Part shown: piece by piece, positions 6,715 to 15,260 of the stretch
How positions within the stretch are numbered: position 1 is the stretch's first letter
Layout of the letters: each line of letters begins with the position of its first letter
Assembly: GCA_017615635.1 (NCBI GenBank)
Contig: JAFZZR010000073.1
Span: 1-33,837, forward strand
Origin: Lentisphaeria bacterium
Lineage (GTDB): Bacteria > Verrucomicrobiota > Lentisphaeria > Victivallales > UBA1829
Length of the DNA: 33,837 nucleotides
Reading direction: 5' to 3'
Made by a program: the position numbers and the translations under genes
Notes under the pieces: generated by a model
Database searches by the model: none
What the model saw: only the letters and a program-made list of their open reading frames with translations
Told to the model about the DNA's origin: nothing

Positions 6715-7392
6715 ATGAAAAAACTTCTTTTCGCCTTCTGCTGTCTGGCCGCCTTCGGACTGATGGCTTCGGAACATGCTCCCACCTATAAATCCTGGTC
6801 TCCCTTCCAGCTGGGCCTTTTTCCCGGCATCCCCAGCTATGTGAACAACTCCCGCGTCATCGGTCTCAAGACCGGATGGCCCATCAGCTCCGGACTGGGA
6901 AGCACGGTGGACGGCTTCGAGCCCTCGTGGATCTACTCCGGCACGGATCGGGTGAACGGGCTGCAGGCCAGTATCTTCATGGATCTTTCGAAGTATGTCA
7001 AAGGGTTTGCCCCGGCGGGCGCACTGAATATCAATACCCGTGAATTCATCGGTTTCCAGGCCGCCTGCGTGATGAACCTCGCGGGCGAGATTACCGGACT
7101 TCAGGCCGGTGCGCTGAACATTGCAAAAACGCTGAACGGCTATCAGCCCGGCGTGATCGGCAGTATCGCCAGCGAGGCCAACGGTCTGCAGTCCGCACTC
7201 TTCACCGTGGCGAAGAAACTGGACGGCGTTCAGGTCGCCCTCGTCAACGTCTGCGGTGAGGTGGAAAGCACCTTCTTCCAGATGGGGCTTGTGAACGTCG
7301 CCACGAAGAAGTACGGGATCCAGCTCGGACTCATCAACGTGATCAAGGACGGATGGGTCCCCTTCCTGCCCTTCTTCAATATCTGCTATTGA
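6715..7392 (+). CDS. Secreted LA_2272-type surface repeat protein (second of pair)
   Basis: 225 residues with a signal peptide (MKKLLFAFCCLAAFGLMAS). The mature part again carries repeats: VNGLQASIFMDLSKYVKGFAPAGALNI, FIGFQAACVMNLAGEITGLQAGALNIAKTLNGYQPGVIGSIASEANGLQ, LDGVQVALVNV and YGIQLGLINVIKDGWVPFLPFFNICY. It shares the opening (FQLGLFPGIP against LQLGVWYGVG) and the closing PFxPFxN with the preceding protein, so the two arose by duplication. The longer form has extra repeat units. Localisation outside the inner membrane is likely; the role is unknown. It shares the upstream promoter at 6151. Confidence 0.75.
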   Translation: MKKLLFAFCCLAAFGLMASEHAPTYKSWSPFQLGLFPGIPSYVNNSRVIGLKTGWPISSGLGSTVDGFEPSWIYSGTDRVNGLQASIFMDLSKYVKGFAPAGALNINTREFIGFQAACVMNLAGEITGLQAGALNIAKTLNGYQPGVIGSIASEANGLQSALFTVAKKLDGVQVALVNVCGEVESTFFQMGLVNVATKKYGIQLGLINVIKDGWVPFLPFFNICY

Positions 7393-7425
7393 GTCCGGTT
7401 CTCCCGGTTCTCCCGGGCGATCAGC

Positions 7426-7466
7426 GGAAAAGAAAGAGGCCGTTTCCCGAACAGGGGAACGGCCTC
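7426..7466 (-). terminator. Terminator of the GH20 gene
   Basis: GAGGCCGTTTCCC (7436-7448) pairs with GGGGAACGGCCTC (7454-7466) over 13 positions with one G-U pair and a five-base loop. On the minus strand the stem is followed by TTTCTTTTCC. On the plus strand the following bases are only weakly T-rich, so it may act less well for the repeat-protein operon. Confidence 0.8.
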
Positions 7467-7494
7467 CGTGTTTCTTGAGGGGCGGGATCTCCGG

Positions 7495-9336
7495 TCAGAG
7501 AGAATCCAGATACTGCGTGGCTTCCATGAAGAGCTGGCGGATCCGGTAGTATTCGGAAGGCTTGTTGCGCTTGTGCCACAGGACGGCGAATTCGGTTTCG
7601 AACGCCCGGAACTCGTCGGCGAGGCGTCTGGTGTCGATCCCTTCATAGCCCACGATCGCCATGACGGCAAGCTGCATCAGACGTTCTCCGCGGAAGGCGC
7701 AGAGCATTTCCGGACGGGTCAGCGGATCCAGCGGATCGGCTTTTGTGAAGGCTGCCATGGCATGGGCCGCACATTCTTCCAGCACGGGTACGGTCCGGCG
7801 CATTTCATCCTTATCGAGCGCTTTTATCGGATCGATGACTTTTTCGTCTCTGTTGGATTCGAAGGCCGGATCGAAAAGACCCGCCAGCGGCCCGTAGGAG
7901 ACGTGCAGCGTGCCCGCCGCTTTCCGCCAGGCGGCCACGATTTCACCGGAGTCATCGCCCAGTTCGATCCGGGAGAAGGCGCGGTCGAATGCGGCGGGAT
8001 CGGAGGAACCTTCGACGTTCCAGGCGCAGGCTGCGCCGAGGGCCATTCCGTGCCAGGAGCAGGAGAGCAGATTGACGTGTCCCTTGTCGCCCCAGTCCGT
8101 ATTGAGAAGGCCGACGGCACCGTATTTTTTCCCTTTTTTCGCGTAGTTGATGATATTCTGCGTGGCGTTCCCGATATCGTTGAGGAACTTGTTCCACCCG
8201 GATACGCCGGGGCAGATGTAGAAGTTCAGGCCGGAAGCCTGCATGACGGACGTGTCGTGCCAGGCGGCCTGGGCTCCGTAATCCCATTCCAGCGGGATGG
8301 TGTCGGGCGGGAGTTCCCGGATAAGTTCGGGTTTGGCCACGATGATATCGCCCCAGAACATGGCGGATTTTCCGTGTTTGTTCACGGCGGCGATGACCTT
8401 TTTCAGGAACGTGCAGTAAAGGTTCGTCACGTCATCGGGCGACTTCACAAGTTTCGCGTTTTTGCCTTTGCCCAGATCGAAGGTCTCGTCGCAGCAGATG
8501 TTGAAGTACCGGCTGCGGAACAGGGGCAGATATTCCGCGAGCATATCCTCCACCAGCTCGATGGAGCCGGGATCCAAGGGATTCAGCGTATAATGCCGCA
8601 TGCGGTCGGTGAACGAGAAAGGCATCTCCGAGGCCTTGACATCCAGCTCGTTCAGGTGCTCCTTCCGTTTGCTGCGGAGTCCCATGTAGAAGTGGCCGAA
8701 GGTACTCAGGGAGGGGATCAGTTCGATGTTCCTGGCGGCGCAGTAGGAATCCAGCCGGAGGATCTCTTCGGCGGTAAGCGGATCGGCTCCGCTCCACATG
8801 TCGGAATGGCGGGCGAAGGCGAAGGTATGTTCCACATAGAGCTGAAGCTGATTGAGCTTGTAGTAGGCCATCTTGTCCGCCAGACGGAACAATGTTTCCA
8901 GCGTCGGGACCTTCCCCCGGGTGCAGTCGTGATAGAATCCGCGTGCCGCAAAATCGGGCGCGTCCTCAATCTCCAGCAGGGGGATGGCGGCGCCCTCGGT
9001 CCGGATCAGCTGCCGGAGCGTCTGGATCGCGTAGAAGAATCCTGTCCAGGCGGAGGCTTTGATTTCGATGCCATCGGGCCGGACGGAGAGCCCGTAGGCC
9101 TCCGGACCGGGGACGGAGGGATCTTCTTTCATGCGGATCGCGATGTCGTCCATGCCGGATCGAACAAAGCGCAGACGGGTGCCGGTGACGCCCTGGATCT
9201 CATCGGCCAGCGTCACCGCCGCATCCAGAAGCGGATCGGGGCAGCTGCCGGGCAGGACCAGATTTTCCAGTTCGGCAATCGGAAATTTTCCGGACATTTC
9301 ACGGAGGATCTTCGGGGCAGGGATGAGATGGATCAT
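7495..9336 (-). CDS. Glycoside hydrolase family 20 protein (beta-N-acetylhexosaminidase-like)
   Basis: 613 residues. An N-terminal GH20b-type alpha/beta domain (HLIPAPKILREMSGKF to IQTLRQLI) precedes the catalytic barrel, which starts at IEDAPDFAARGFYHDCTRGKVP. The catalytic Asp-Glu pair is in YFNICCDETFDLGKG, where family members often have GGDE. A substrate-site Trp lies in LNTDWGDKGH. Such enzymes release terminal GlcNAc or GalNAc by substrate-assisted catalysis. There is no signal peptide, so it probably acts on imported oligosaccharides. The start at 9336 is preferred because AGAAAGGTTCCT followed by an A-rich spacer precedes it, as before the fmdB-type gene; an ATG at 9366 lacks a good site. 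Exact substrate unknown. Confidence 0.85.
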   Translation of the reverse strand: MIHLIPAPKILREMSGKFPIAELENLVLPGSCPDPLLDAAVTLADEIQGVTGTRLRFVRSGMDDIAIRMKEDPSVPGPEAYGLSVRPDGIEIKASAWTGFFYAIQTLRQLIRTEGAAIPLLEIEDAPDFAARGFYHDCTRGKVPTLETLFRLADKMAYYKLNQLQLYVEHTFAFARHSDMWSGADPLTAEEILRLDSYCAARNIELIPSLSTFGHFYMGLRSKRKEHLNELDVKASEMPFSFTDRMRHYTLNPLDPGSIELVEDMLAEYLPLFRSRYFNICCDETFDLGKGKNAKLVKSPDDVTNLYCTFLKKVIAAVNKHGKSAMFWGDIIVAKPELIRELPPDTIPLEWDYGAQAAWHDTSVMQASGLNFYICPGVSGWNKFLNDIGNATQNIINYAKKGKKYGAVGLLNTDWGDKGHVNLLSCSWHGMALGAACAWNVEGSSDPAAFDRAFSRIELGDDSGEIVAAWRKAAGTLHVSYGPLAGLFDPAFESNRDEKVIDPIKALDKDEMRRTVPVLEECAAHAMAAFTKADPLDPLTRPEMLCAFRGERLMQLAVMAIVGYEGIDTRRLADEFRAFETEFAVLWHKRNKPSEYYRIRQLFMEATQYLDSL

Positions 9337-9386
9337 TTTTTCAGGAACCTTTCTCTGAATCTTCATGAATAGGGGACACGAACAAT

Positions 9387-9414
9387 ACTGTACATCCGAA
9401 ACCGTGAAATGCAA
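9387..9414 (-). promoter_or_regulatory. Promoter of the GH20 gene
   Basis: On the minus strand: TTGCAT (9414-9409), 16 bases, TACAGT (9392-9387). It supports a transcript that starts near 9380. Confidence 0.45.
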
Positions 9415-9490
9415 AGGGAAGTGACGTGAAAAACGGGAGGCAAGCAGGATGATCCGGGTGCAAAAAGATGAGGAAAAATGCGTGTGCGGC

Positions 9491-9518
9491 TGTATTTTCC
9501 GGGAAATGGGTGTATATT
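9491..9518 (+). promoter_or_regulatory. Promoter of the cation efflux-aroA cluster
   Basis: A clear TATATT -10 (9513-9518) followed by AC, with a poor -35 (TGTATT, 9491-9496) at 16 bases. Only the -10 half matches the window's promoter form well. Confidence 0.45.
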
Positions 9519-9551
9519 ACACGATACGTAATTTACTGTGAAGAAGGTTGG

Positions 9552-10490
9552 ATGAGAATGCAGTCCAGAAAAAAGATCGTCCGGAACGTTACTCTGGCGG
9601 GTATGTTCTGCAATTTGTTTCTGGCCGTCGGAAAATTTCTGGCGGGCATTTTCTTCTGTTCGCATGCCTTGGTCGCCGACGGCGTCCACAGCCTTTCCGA
9701 TCTGGTCTCGGATCTCGTGGTCCTGATCGGAGTCCGGTTCTGGTCGGCGCCTCCGGACGAGGAGCATCCCTACGGACACGAACGGATCGAGACCCTTGCG
9801 ACGCTTTCCATCGGCATCATGCTGGCGCTGGCCGGGCTGGCCATTGGCTGGGACGCGCTTCTGGATATCCAGGTGAAAGACGGACAGGCGCCGGGGCGGA
9901 TCGCGTTCATCGTGGCGGTGATCTCGGTTCTGCTGAAGGAGGCGCTGTACCGCTGGACCCTGAAGGCCGGGGTCCGGATCAATTCCTCGGCGCTGAAGGC
10001 CAATGCCTGGCATCACCGCAGCGATGCCCTGAGCTCCATTCCGGCTGCCGCGGCGGTGGCGGTGGCCTCGTTCTTCCCCTCCTGGGGATTTATCGACCGA
10101 ATCGGCGCGGTGATCGTTTCCACCTTCATCCTCCATGCGGCCTGGAAGATATTGCGGGATCCCCTTTTCGAACTCGCGGATTCCTCGGCTCCGCAGCGGA
10201 ACGAAGAGATCCGCCGGATCGCCCTTTCCGTGCCCGGCGCCATCGGGGTGCACGCGGTCCGCACGAGAAATCACGGGCAGGGCCTTTTCACGGATCTGCA
10301 TCTGCTGGTCTCTCCGGATCTCACGGTACGCGAGGGACACCGCATTTCCACGGAAATCTGTACGCGGCTGATCCGGTCGCATCTGAAAATTCACGACGTG
10401 GTCGTTCACATTGAACCGGACGGCGAAGCCGATTCCGATGCACTGGAACGGACGGCCCCGGTATGCAAACAAAAGGAGAAAACATCATGA
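9552..10490 (+). CDS. Cation diffusion facilitator family transporter
   Basis: 312-residue inner-membrane CDF protein that exports divalent metal (Zn, Fe, Mn or similar) by proton antiport. Transmembrane segments include TLAGMFCNLFLAVGKFLAGIFF, LSIGIMLALAGLAIGW, FIVAVISVLL and the SIPAAAAVAVASFF region. Metal-site residues are in HALVADGVHSLSDLVSD (TM2) and HHRSDALSS (TM5), an HxxxD/HxxxD pair typical of the family. The C-terminal cytoplasmic domain runs from about RRIALSVPGAIGVHAVRTRNHG to VVHIEPD. The start at 9552 follows AAGAAGG; an ATG two codons on (9558) is equally possible. The stop overlaps the aroA start (ATGA). Confidence 0.9.
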   Translation: MRMQSRKKIVRNVTLAGMFCNLFLAVGKFLAGIFFCSHALVADGVHSLSDLVSDLVVLIGVRFWSAPPDEEHPYGHERIETLATLSIGIMLALAGLAIGWDALLDIQVKDGQAPGRIAFIVAVISVLLKEALYRWTLKAGVRINSSALKANAWHHRSDALSSIPAAAAVAVASFFPSWGFIDRIGAVIVSTFILHAAWKILRDPLFELADSSAPQRNEEIRRIALSVPGAIGVHAVRTRNHGQGLFTDLHLLVSPDLTVREGHRISTEICTRLIRSHLKIHDVVVHIEPDGEADSDALERTAPVCKQKEKTS

Positions 10491-11767
10491 AGCTCTCCGT
10501 TTCGAAAAATGTGATGGAAGGCGAGATTCTGGCGCCGGGCTCCAAGTCCCATACGATCCGGGCTCTTGCCATTGCATGTCTGGCAAAAGGAAATTCCATC
10601 ATCAAGAATCCGCTGGTCTCGTCCGATACGATCTCCAGCCTCACCGCCGCCTCCACGCTGGGCGCATGGATCAAGCGCGGCGATGATACTGCCTGGAAAA
10701 TCTCCGGTACGGGCGGACACTTCATCGAACCCGCGAACACCATCAATATGGGCAATTCGGGAACGGGCACACGTCTCTTTACGGCGCTGGCGGCCCTGGC
10801 TCCCTGGAAGATCGGATTCGACGGCGACGACTCACTGCGGACCCGTCCCATGGGACCGCTCCTCGACGCCTTGAAAAAACTGGGTGTCGCCAGTTCGTCT
10901 TCGGGCGGATTCTGCCCCTTCATCATCCGCGGGCCGCTGAAGGGCGGCGAGACGGCCGTGGTGGGGAAATCCTCCCAGTATCTGAGCGCGCTGCTTCTGG
11001 CGGCGCCCCTGGCTCCCGAAAAGACCATCATCCATGTCAGCGGACTGAACGAGATCCCGTATGTGGATATCACGCTGGACTGGCTGCGCCGCGAAGGAAT
11101 CGAATTCACCTGCACCGAGGACTACAGCTTTTTCGAGATCCCCGGCGGTCAGACGTACCGTCCCTTCAGCGCCCGGATCCCCGGCGATTTTTCCAGCGCC
11201 TGCTTCCCGGCGGCGGCCGCGGCGGTGACCGGAGGCTCGGTCACGATCCGGAATCTGGATTTCAAAGACGCGCAGGGCGACCGGAAGGTGTTCGACTATC
11301 TGGCGCAGATGGGTGCGAAGGTGACGAAGACGGCGGATTCCGTTACGGTGAAGGCCGGCAAGAAGCTGCATGCCGTGGAACTGGATCTGAACTCCACGCC
11401 CGATGCTCTTCCCATCATGGCGGTGGCAGCGGCCTGCGCGGAAGGAACCAGCGTTTTCCGGAATGTGGCCCAGGCCCGTATCAAGGAAACGGATCGGATC
11501 CACTGCATGAAGCTGGAACTGGAAAAAATGGGGATCCAGGTCAAGGAATTCGAGGACGGTCTCTCCGTGACCGGCGGCGTCCTTCACGGCGCCTCCGTGG
11601 ACGGACATATGGATCACCGGATCGCCATGGCTCTGGCGGTGGCCGGCTTTGCCGTGGCGGATTCCTCCGAGACCACGGTCATCGACGGCGCCGAATCCAT
11701 TTCCGTGAGCTATCCCGGATTCTTCGAGGATTTCGCGTCCCTGGGTGCGACTTTTTACGAAATGTGA
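10487..11767 (+). CDS. aroA: 3-phosphoshikimate 1-carboxyvinyltransferase (EPSP synthase)
   Basis: 426 residues. It joins shikimate-3-phosphate and phosphoenolpyruvate in the sixth shikimate step. Motifs seen: ILAPGSKSHTIRALAIACLAKG (N-terminal substrate Lys), NMGNSGTGTRLFTALAAL, DGDDSLRTRPMGPLLDALKKLG, SSQYLSALLLAAPLA, STPDALPIMAVAAACAEGTS, and RIKETDRIHCMKLELEKMG. The MGNSGTGTR motif differs from the LGNAGTAMR of well-studied class I enzymes at positions around the glyphosate/PEP site. The ATG at 10487 has AAGGAG upstream and overlaps the CDF stop by four bases. An in-frame ATG at 10463 lies inside the CDF gene and lacks support. The thioesterase gene follows after 12 bases. Confidence 0.94.
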   Translation: MKLSVSKNVMEGEILAPGSKSHTIRALAIACLAKGNSIIKNPLVSSDTISSLTAASTLGAWIKRGDDTAWKISGTGGHFIEPANTINMGNSGTGTRLFTALAALAPWKIGFDGDDSLRTRPMGPLLDALKKLGVASSSSGGFCPFIIRGPLKGGETAVVGKSSQYLSALLLAAPLAPEKTIIHVSGLNEIPYVDITLDWLRREGIEFTCTEDYSFFEIPGGQTYRPFSARIPGDFSSACFPAAAAAVTGGSVTIRNLDFKDAQGDRKVFDYLAQMGAKVTKTADSVTVKAGKKLHAVELDLNSTPDALPIMAVAAACAEGTSVFRNVAQARIKETDRIHCMKLELEKMGIQVKEFEDGLSVTGGVLHGASVDGHMDHRIAMALAVAGFAVADSSETTVIDGAESISVSYPGFFEDFASLGATFYEM

Positions 11768-11779
11768 GGTGTGCGGACT

Positions 11780-12550
11780 ATGAGCGATGCGCCCGATACG
11801 GAACTCCCTCCCGTCCTGGAGCGTGATTATGCCATCCTGCTGAACGATGTGGGGCCCGACGGAGAACTTCGGTCCTGGATCTTTTTCGATTTCCTGCAGG
11901 ACATCGCGGCCCGGCACGCGGAGCTGCTCGGATGCGGCATGTCCCGTCTCCGGGATCTGGGCATCATCTGGGTCCTCTCCCGGATCCGGCTCCGCATCGA
12001 CTCCTTTCCCTCTTTCGGCGACACGCTGCGGATCCGCACCTGGCCCAGCGGATTCCGGAAACTTTTTGCGACCCGGCAGTATCAGGTCGTTTCCATGAAT
12101 ACGGGACGGGAGATCGCATCCGGCTCCAGCTTCTGGCTGACGCTGGACTTTCATTCGCTCCGGCCCGTTCCTCCGGCCCGGACAGTGAACGGTCTCCTGC
12201 CGCAGAATCCGGATCGGCCCTTCTACTTCCCCGATCTTGGCAAACTCCCCGCAGTAGAAGAGCTTACGCCCGTTTTTCATACGGCGGGACAGTCGGTGAT
12301 CGATTACAACGACCACGTGAACAACGCCATCTATGCCCGATACACACAGGACTGGCTGGCTTCGGTCCGGGGCGGACCGGTGAAGATTCGGGACATCCAG
12401 CTGAATTTCAACCACGCCGTGAAATTCGGTCAGACCATGCGGTGCGGCGGGATCCTGAACGAAGACGGCTCGTTCGCCGTTTCCGGTTCTCTGGACGGAA
12501 CGAACGTATTCCAGAGCAGCGGGAGTCTTGCCGGCAAAGCGGAGGCGTAA
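11780..12550 (+). CDS. Acyl-ACP thioesterase (FatA/B-type, bacterial)
   Basis: 256 residues with two hot-dog domains, as in bacterial acyl-ACP thioesterases. The N-terminal one reads YAILLNDVGPDGELRSWIFFDFLQDIAARHAELLG, with WVLSRIRLRIDSFPSFGDTLRIRTWP following. The second contains VIDYNDHVNNAIYARYTQDWL, where the N-x-H-VNN cluster is the usual active-site region. The reaction is release of free fatty acid from acyl carrier protein in the cytoplasm. The ATG at 11780 is preferred over a GTG at 11771 because GAGGTG (11766-11771) is well placed for it. It closes the cluster that starts with the CDF gene. Confidence 0.85.
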   Translation: MSDAPDTELPPVLERDYAILLNDVGPDGELRSWIFFDFLQDIAARHAELLGCGMSRLRDLGIIWVLSRIRLRIDSFPSFGDTLRIRTWPSGFRKLFATRQYQVVSMNTGREIASGSSFWLTLDFHSLRPVPPARTVNGLLPQNPDRPFYFPDLGKLPAVEELTPVFHTAGQSVIDYNDHVNNAIYARYTQDWLASVRGGPVKIRDIQLNFNHAVKFGQTMRCGGILNEDGSFAVSGSLDGTNVFQSSGSLAGKAEA

Positions 12551-12598
12551 GAGGACAGCAAGAAGAGTCAAAATTCGTTCTTTTCATATAAAAACAGC

Positions 12599-12627
12599 TT
12601 GAAAAACAGATTCCGTCCCGGTATATT
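12599..12627 (+). promoter_or_regulatory. Promoter of the leuS cluster
   Basis: TTGAAA (12599-12604), 17 bases, TATATT (12622-12627). The upstream flank GTCCCGG is GC-rich, as in the mannonate dehydratase promoter. The ATG lies 53 bases on. Confidence 0.6.
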
Positions 12628-12680
12628 TCGGGAGCCTTTTTACGGAATGAATTTTCAGCACAGAAAACAGGTGATCCACT

Positions 12681-15239
12681 ATGGAGTACGATTTTACCGC
12701 GTTCGAAAAAAAATGGCAGGCCTACTGGGATGAGCACAAAACCTTCCGGGCCGGAGATGAACTGACCGGAAAGAAACTTTACGTTCTGGATATGTTTCCG
12801 TATCCCAGCGGCGCCGGACTTCACGTCGGCCATCCGGAAGGATACACCGCCACGGACATCTACTGCCGTTTCAAACGGATGAACGGATACCGCGTTCTGC
12901 ATCCCATGGGCTGGGACGCTTTCGGCCTTCCGGCGGAACAGTACGCCATCGAAACGGGAACGCATCCCTCGGTGACCACGGCGAAGAATATCGCCACGTT
13001 CAAGAGACAGATCAAATCCCTGGGCTTCAGCTATGACTGGGACCGGGAGATCGATACCACCGATCCAAAGTATTTCCGCTGGACGCAGTGGATCTTCCTC
13101 CAGCTCTACAAGAAGGGCCTGGCCTATATCGACGAGGTCCCCGTGAACTGGTGTCCCGCGCTGGGCACCGTCCTGGCCAATGAAGAGGTCATCGACGGCC
13201 GCAGCGAACGGGGAAATCATCCGGTTATCCGCCGTCCCATGAAACAGTGGGTCCTGAAGATCACCGCCTATGCGGAACGGCTGCTGGCCGATCTGGACAA
13301 GCTGGACTGGCCGGAAGGAATCAAGGACATGCAGCGGAACTGGATCGGCCGCAGCGAGGGCGCCGAGGTCACGTTCCGGATCGACGGGACAAAAGAGACG
13401 GTCACGGTCTTCACCACCCGTCCGGACACGCTTTTCGGCGCCACGTACATGGTTCTGGCTCCGGAGCATCATCTGGTGCCCGCCATCACCACAAGCGACC
13501 GCGCGGCGGAAGTCAATGCCTATCAGAAACGGACGGCGTCCATGAGCGATCTGGAGCGGACCGGACTCAACAACGAGAAAACGGGCGCCTTTACCGGTGC
13601 GTACGCGGTGAACCCGGTGAACGGCGACAAGATCCCCATCTGGATCTCCGATTATGTGCTCAGCTCCTACGGAACAGGCGCCATCATGGCCGTTCCCGCC
13701 CATGATACGAGAGACTTCGATTTCGCCAAAAAATTCTCCATTCCGATCAAGTGCATCATCGAACCGGATCCGGCGGAGGCCGCCCGGGAAAAGATCGATC
13801 CGGCGGAAGTCCTGGCCGGACGTGTCTGCTGGACCGGAGACGGGAAGAGCATCAACTCCGCCAACGGCGAAGGGCTGGATCTGAACGGACTGGGCGTGGC
13901 CGAAGCCAAGGCCCGGACCATCGACTGGCTGGCCGCCCGCGGGATCGGAAAGAAAACCGTCAACTACAAGCTGCGCGACTGGCTGTTCAGCCGTCAGCGC
14001 TATTGGGGCGAACCGTTCCCGATCATCCACATGGATAACGGCGAAATCCGGCTCGTTCCGGAAGATCAGCTTCCCGTCACGCTGCCGCCCCTGGACGACT
14101 TCAAGCCCACCGGGACGGGCGAATCCCCGCTTTCCAAGGCGAAGGAATGGCTGGAGTATACGGATCCCGTGACCGGTGAACACGGCCGGCGCGAGACCAA
14201 CACCATGCCCCAGTGGGCCGGGTCCTGCTGGTATTATCTGCGGTACATCGATCCGCACAACGACAAGTGCCTGGTGGATCCCGCCAAGGAAAAATACTGG
14301 ATGCCCGTGGATCTCTACGTGGGCGGAGCGGAACACGCGGTGCTCCATCTGCTTTACGCCCGGTTCTGGCACAAGGTCCTGTTCGATGCCGGAGTCGTCT
14401 CCTCGCCCGAACCCTTCCGCCGTCTGGTCAATCAGGGTATGATCCTGGGGACTTCCTACAAGAACGCGCGGGGCGTCCTGATCCCCAACGATCAGGTGGA
14501 GTTCCGCGACGGCACGCCCGTTTCCAAGGTGGACGGAGAAAAACTTACGGCATTCCCCGCAAAAATGTCCAAGTCCCTTCGAAACGTGGTCAATCCCGAT
14601 GACGTCGTCCGCAATTACGGTGCCGACTCCATGCGTCTTTACGAGATGTTCATGGGCCCGCTGGAGGCTGTGAAGCCGTGGAGCACGCAGGGTGTGGAAG
14701 GAGTGTTCCGTTTCCTGAAGCGCGCCTGGCGCATGATCACGGAGATCCCCGTGGCCGATGATGTCACCATGACGCCGCAGCAGCTCCGGGTTCTGCATGC
14801 CACGATCCGGAAGGTCACGGACGACACGGATTCCCTGAACTTCAATACGGCCATCAGTCAGATGATGATCTTCCTGAACGAGTTCTCCAAGGCTGAAAAA
14901 CTTCCCCGGGAAGCCGCCGAAGCCTTCGTGCTCCTTCTGGCTCCCTATGCCCCGCATACCGCGGAGGAAATGTGGGAATTCCTCGGCAAGCCCGCGCCCG
15001 TCTCCCTGGCCGCCTGGCCGACCTGCGACGAGACGCATCTGGCCGTGGAACAGCTGGAGATCCCGGTCCAGATCCAGGGAAAACCCCGCGCCCGGATCCT
15101 GGTCCCCGCGGACGCCGATACCGCCGCCATGACGGAGATCGCCATGGCGGATGAAGCTGTCAAGGCCGCTATCGGAGACCGGACTGTTGTCCGTGTCATC
15201 GCGGTTCCGAAACGGATCGTCAATATCGTTGTGAAATAA
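12681..15239 (+). CDS. leuS: Leucyl-tRNA synthetase
   Basis: An 852-residue class I synthetase that charges tRNA-Leu. The HIGH motif is in [22 protein letters not shown], and [17 protein letters not shown] is family-specific. The CP1 editing domain, which clears mischarged tRNA, contains [22 protein letters not shown] and the [15 protein letters not shown] segment. The KMSKS loop is [30 protein letters not shown]. The C-terminal end ([22 protein letters not shown] to IVNIVVK) is the usual tail domain. Length is normal. It heads a run of genes to 18788, the next starting 21 bases after its stop. Confidence 0.97.
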   Translation: MEYDFTAFEKKWQAYWDEHKTFRAGDELTGKKLYVLDMFPYPSGAGLHVGHPEGYTATDIYCRFKRMNGYRVLHPMGWDAFGLPAEQYAIETGTHPSVTTAKNIATFKRQIKSLGFSYDWDREIDTTDPKYFRWTQWIFLQLYKKGLAYIDEVPVNWCPALGTVLANEEVIDGRSERGNHPVIRRPMKQWVLKITAYAERLLADLDKLDWPEGIKDMQRNWIGRSEGAEVTFRIDGTKETVTVFTTRPDTLFGATYMVLAPEHHLVPAITTSDRAAEVNAYQKRTASMSDLERTGLNNEKTGAFTGAYAVNPVNGDKIPIWISDYVLSSYGTGAIMAVPAHDTRDFDFAKKFSIPIKCIIEPDPAEAAREKIDPAEVLAGRVCWTGDGKSINSANGEGLDLNGLGVAEAKARTIDWLAARGIGKKTVNYKLRDWLFSRQRYWGEPFPIIHMDNGEIRLVPEDQLPVTLPPLDDFKPTGTGESPLSKAKEWLEYTDPVTGEHGRRETNTMPQWAGSCWYYLRYIDPHNDKCLVDPAKEKYWMPVDLYVGGAEHAVLHLLYARFWHKVLFDAGVVSSPEPFRRLVNQGMILGTSYKNARGVLIPNDQVEFRDGTPVSKVDGEKLTAFPAKMSKSLRNVVNPDDVVRNYGADSMRLYEMFMGPLEAVKPWSTQGVEGVFRFLKRAWRMITEIPVADDVTMTPQQLRVLHATIRKVTDDTDSLNFNTAISQMMIFLNEFSKAEKLPREAAEAFVLLLAPYAPHTAEEMWEFLGKPAPVSLAAWPTCDETHLAVEQLEIPVQIQGKPRARILVPADADTAAMTEIAMADEAVKAAIGDRTVVRVIAVPKRIVNIVVK

Positions 15240-15260
15240 TAACCCGGAGAGAGGTCCGCC

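Noticed and set aside
7468..9372. 634-residue open frame on the plus strand
   Set aside because: It is antisense to the GH20 gene, which has a catalytic DE pair and a good start; the plus frame is low-complexity shadow.
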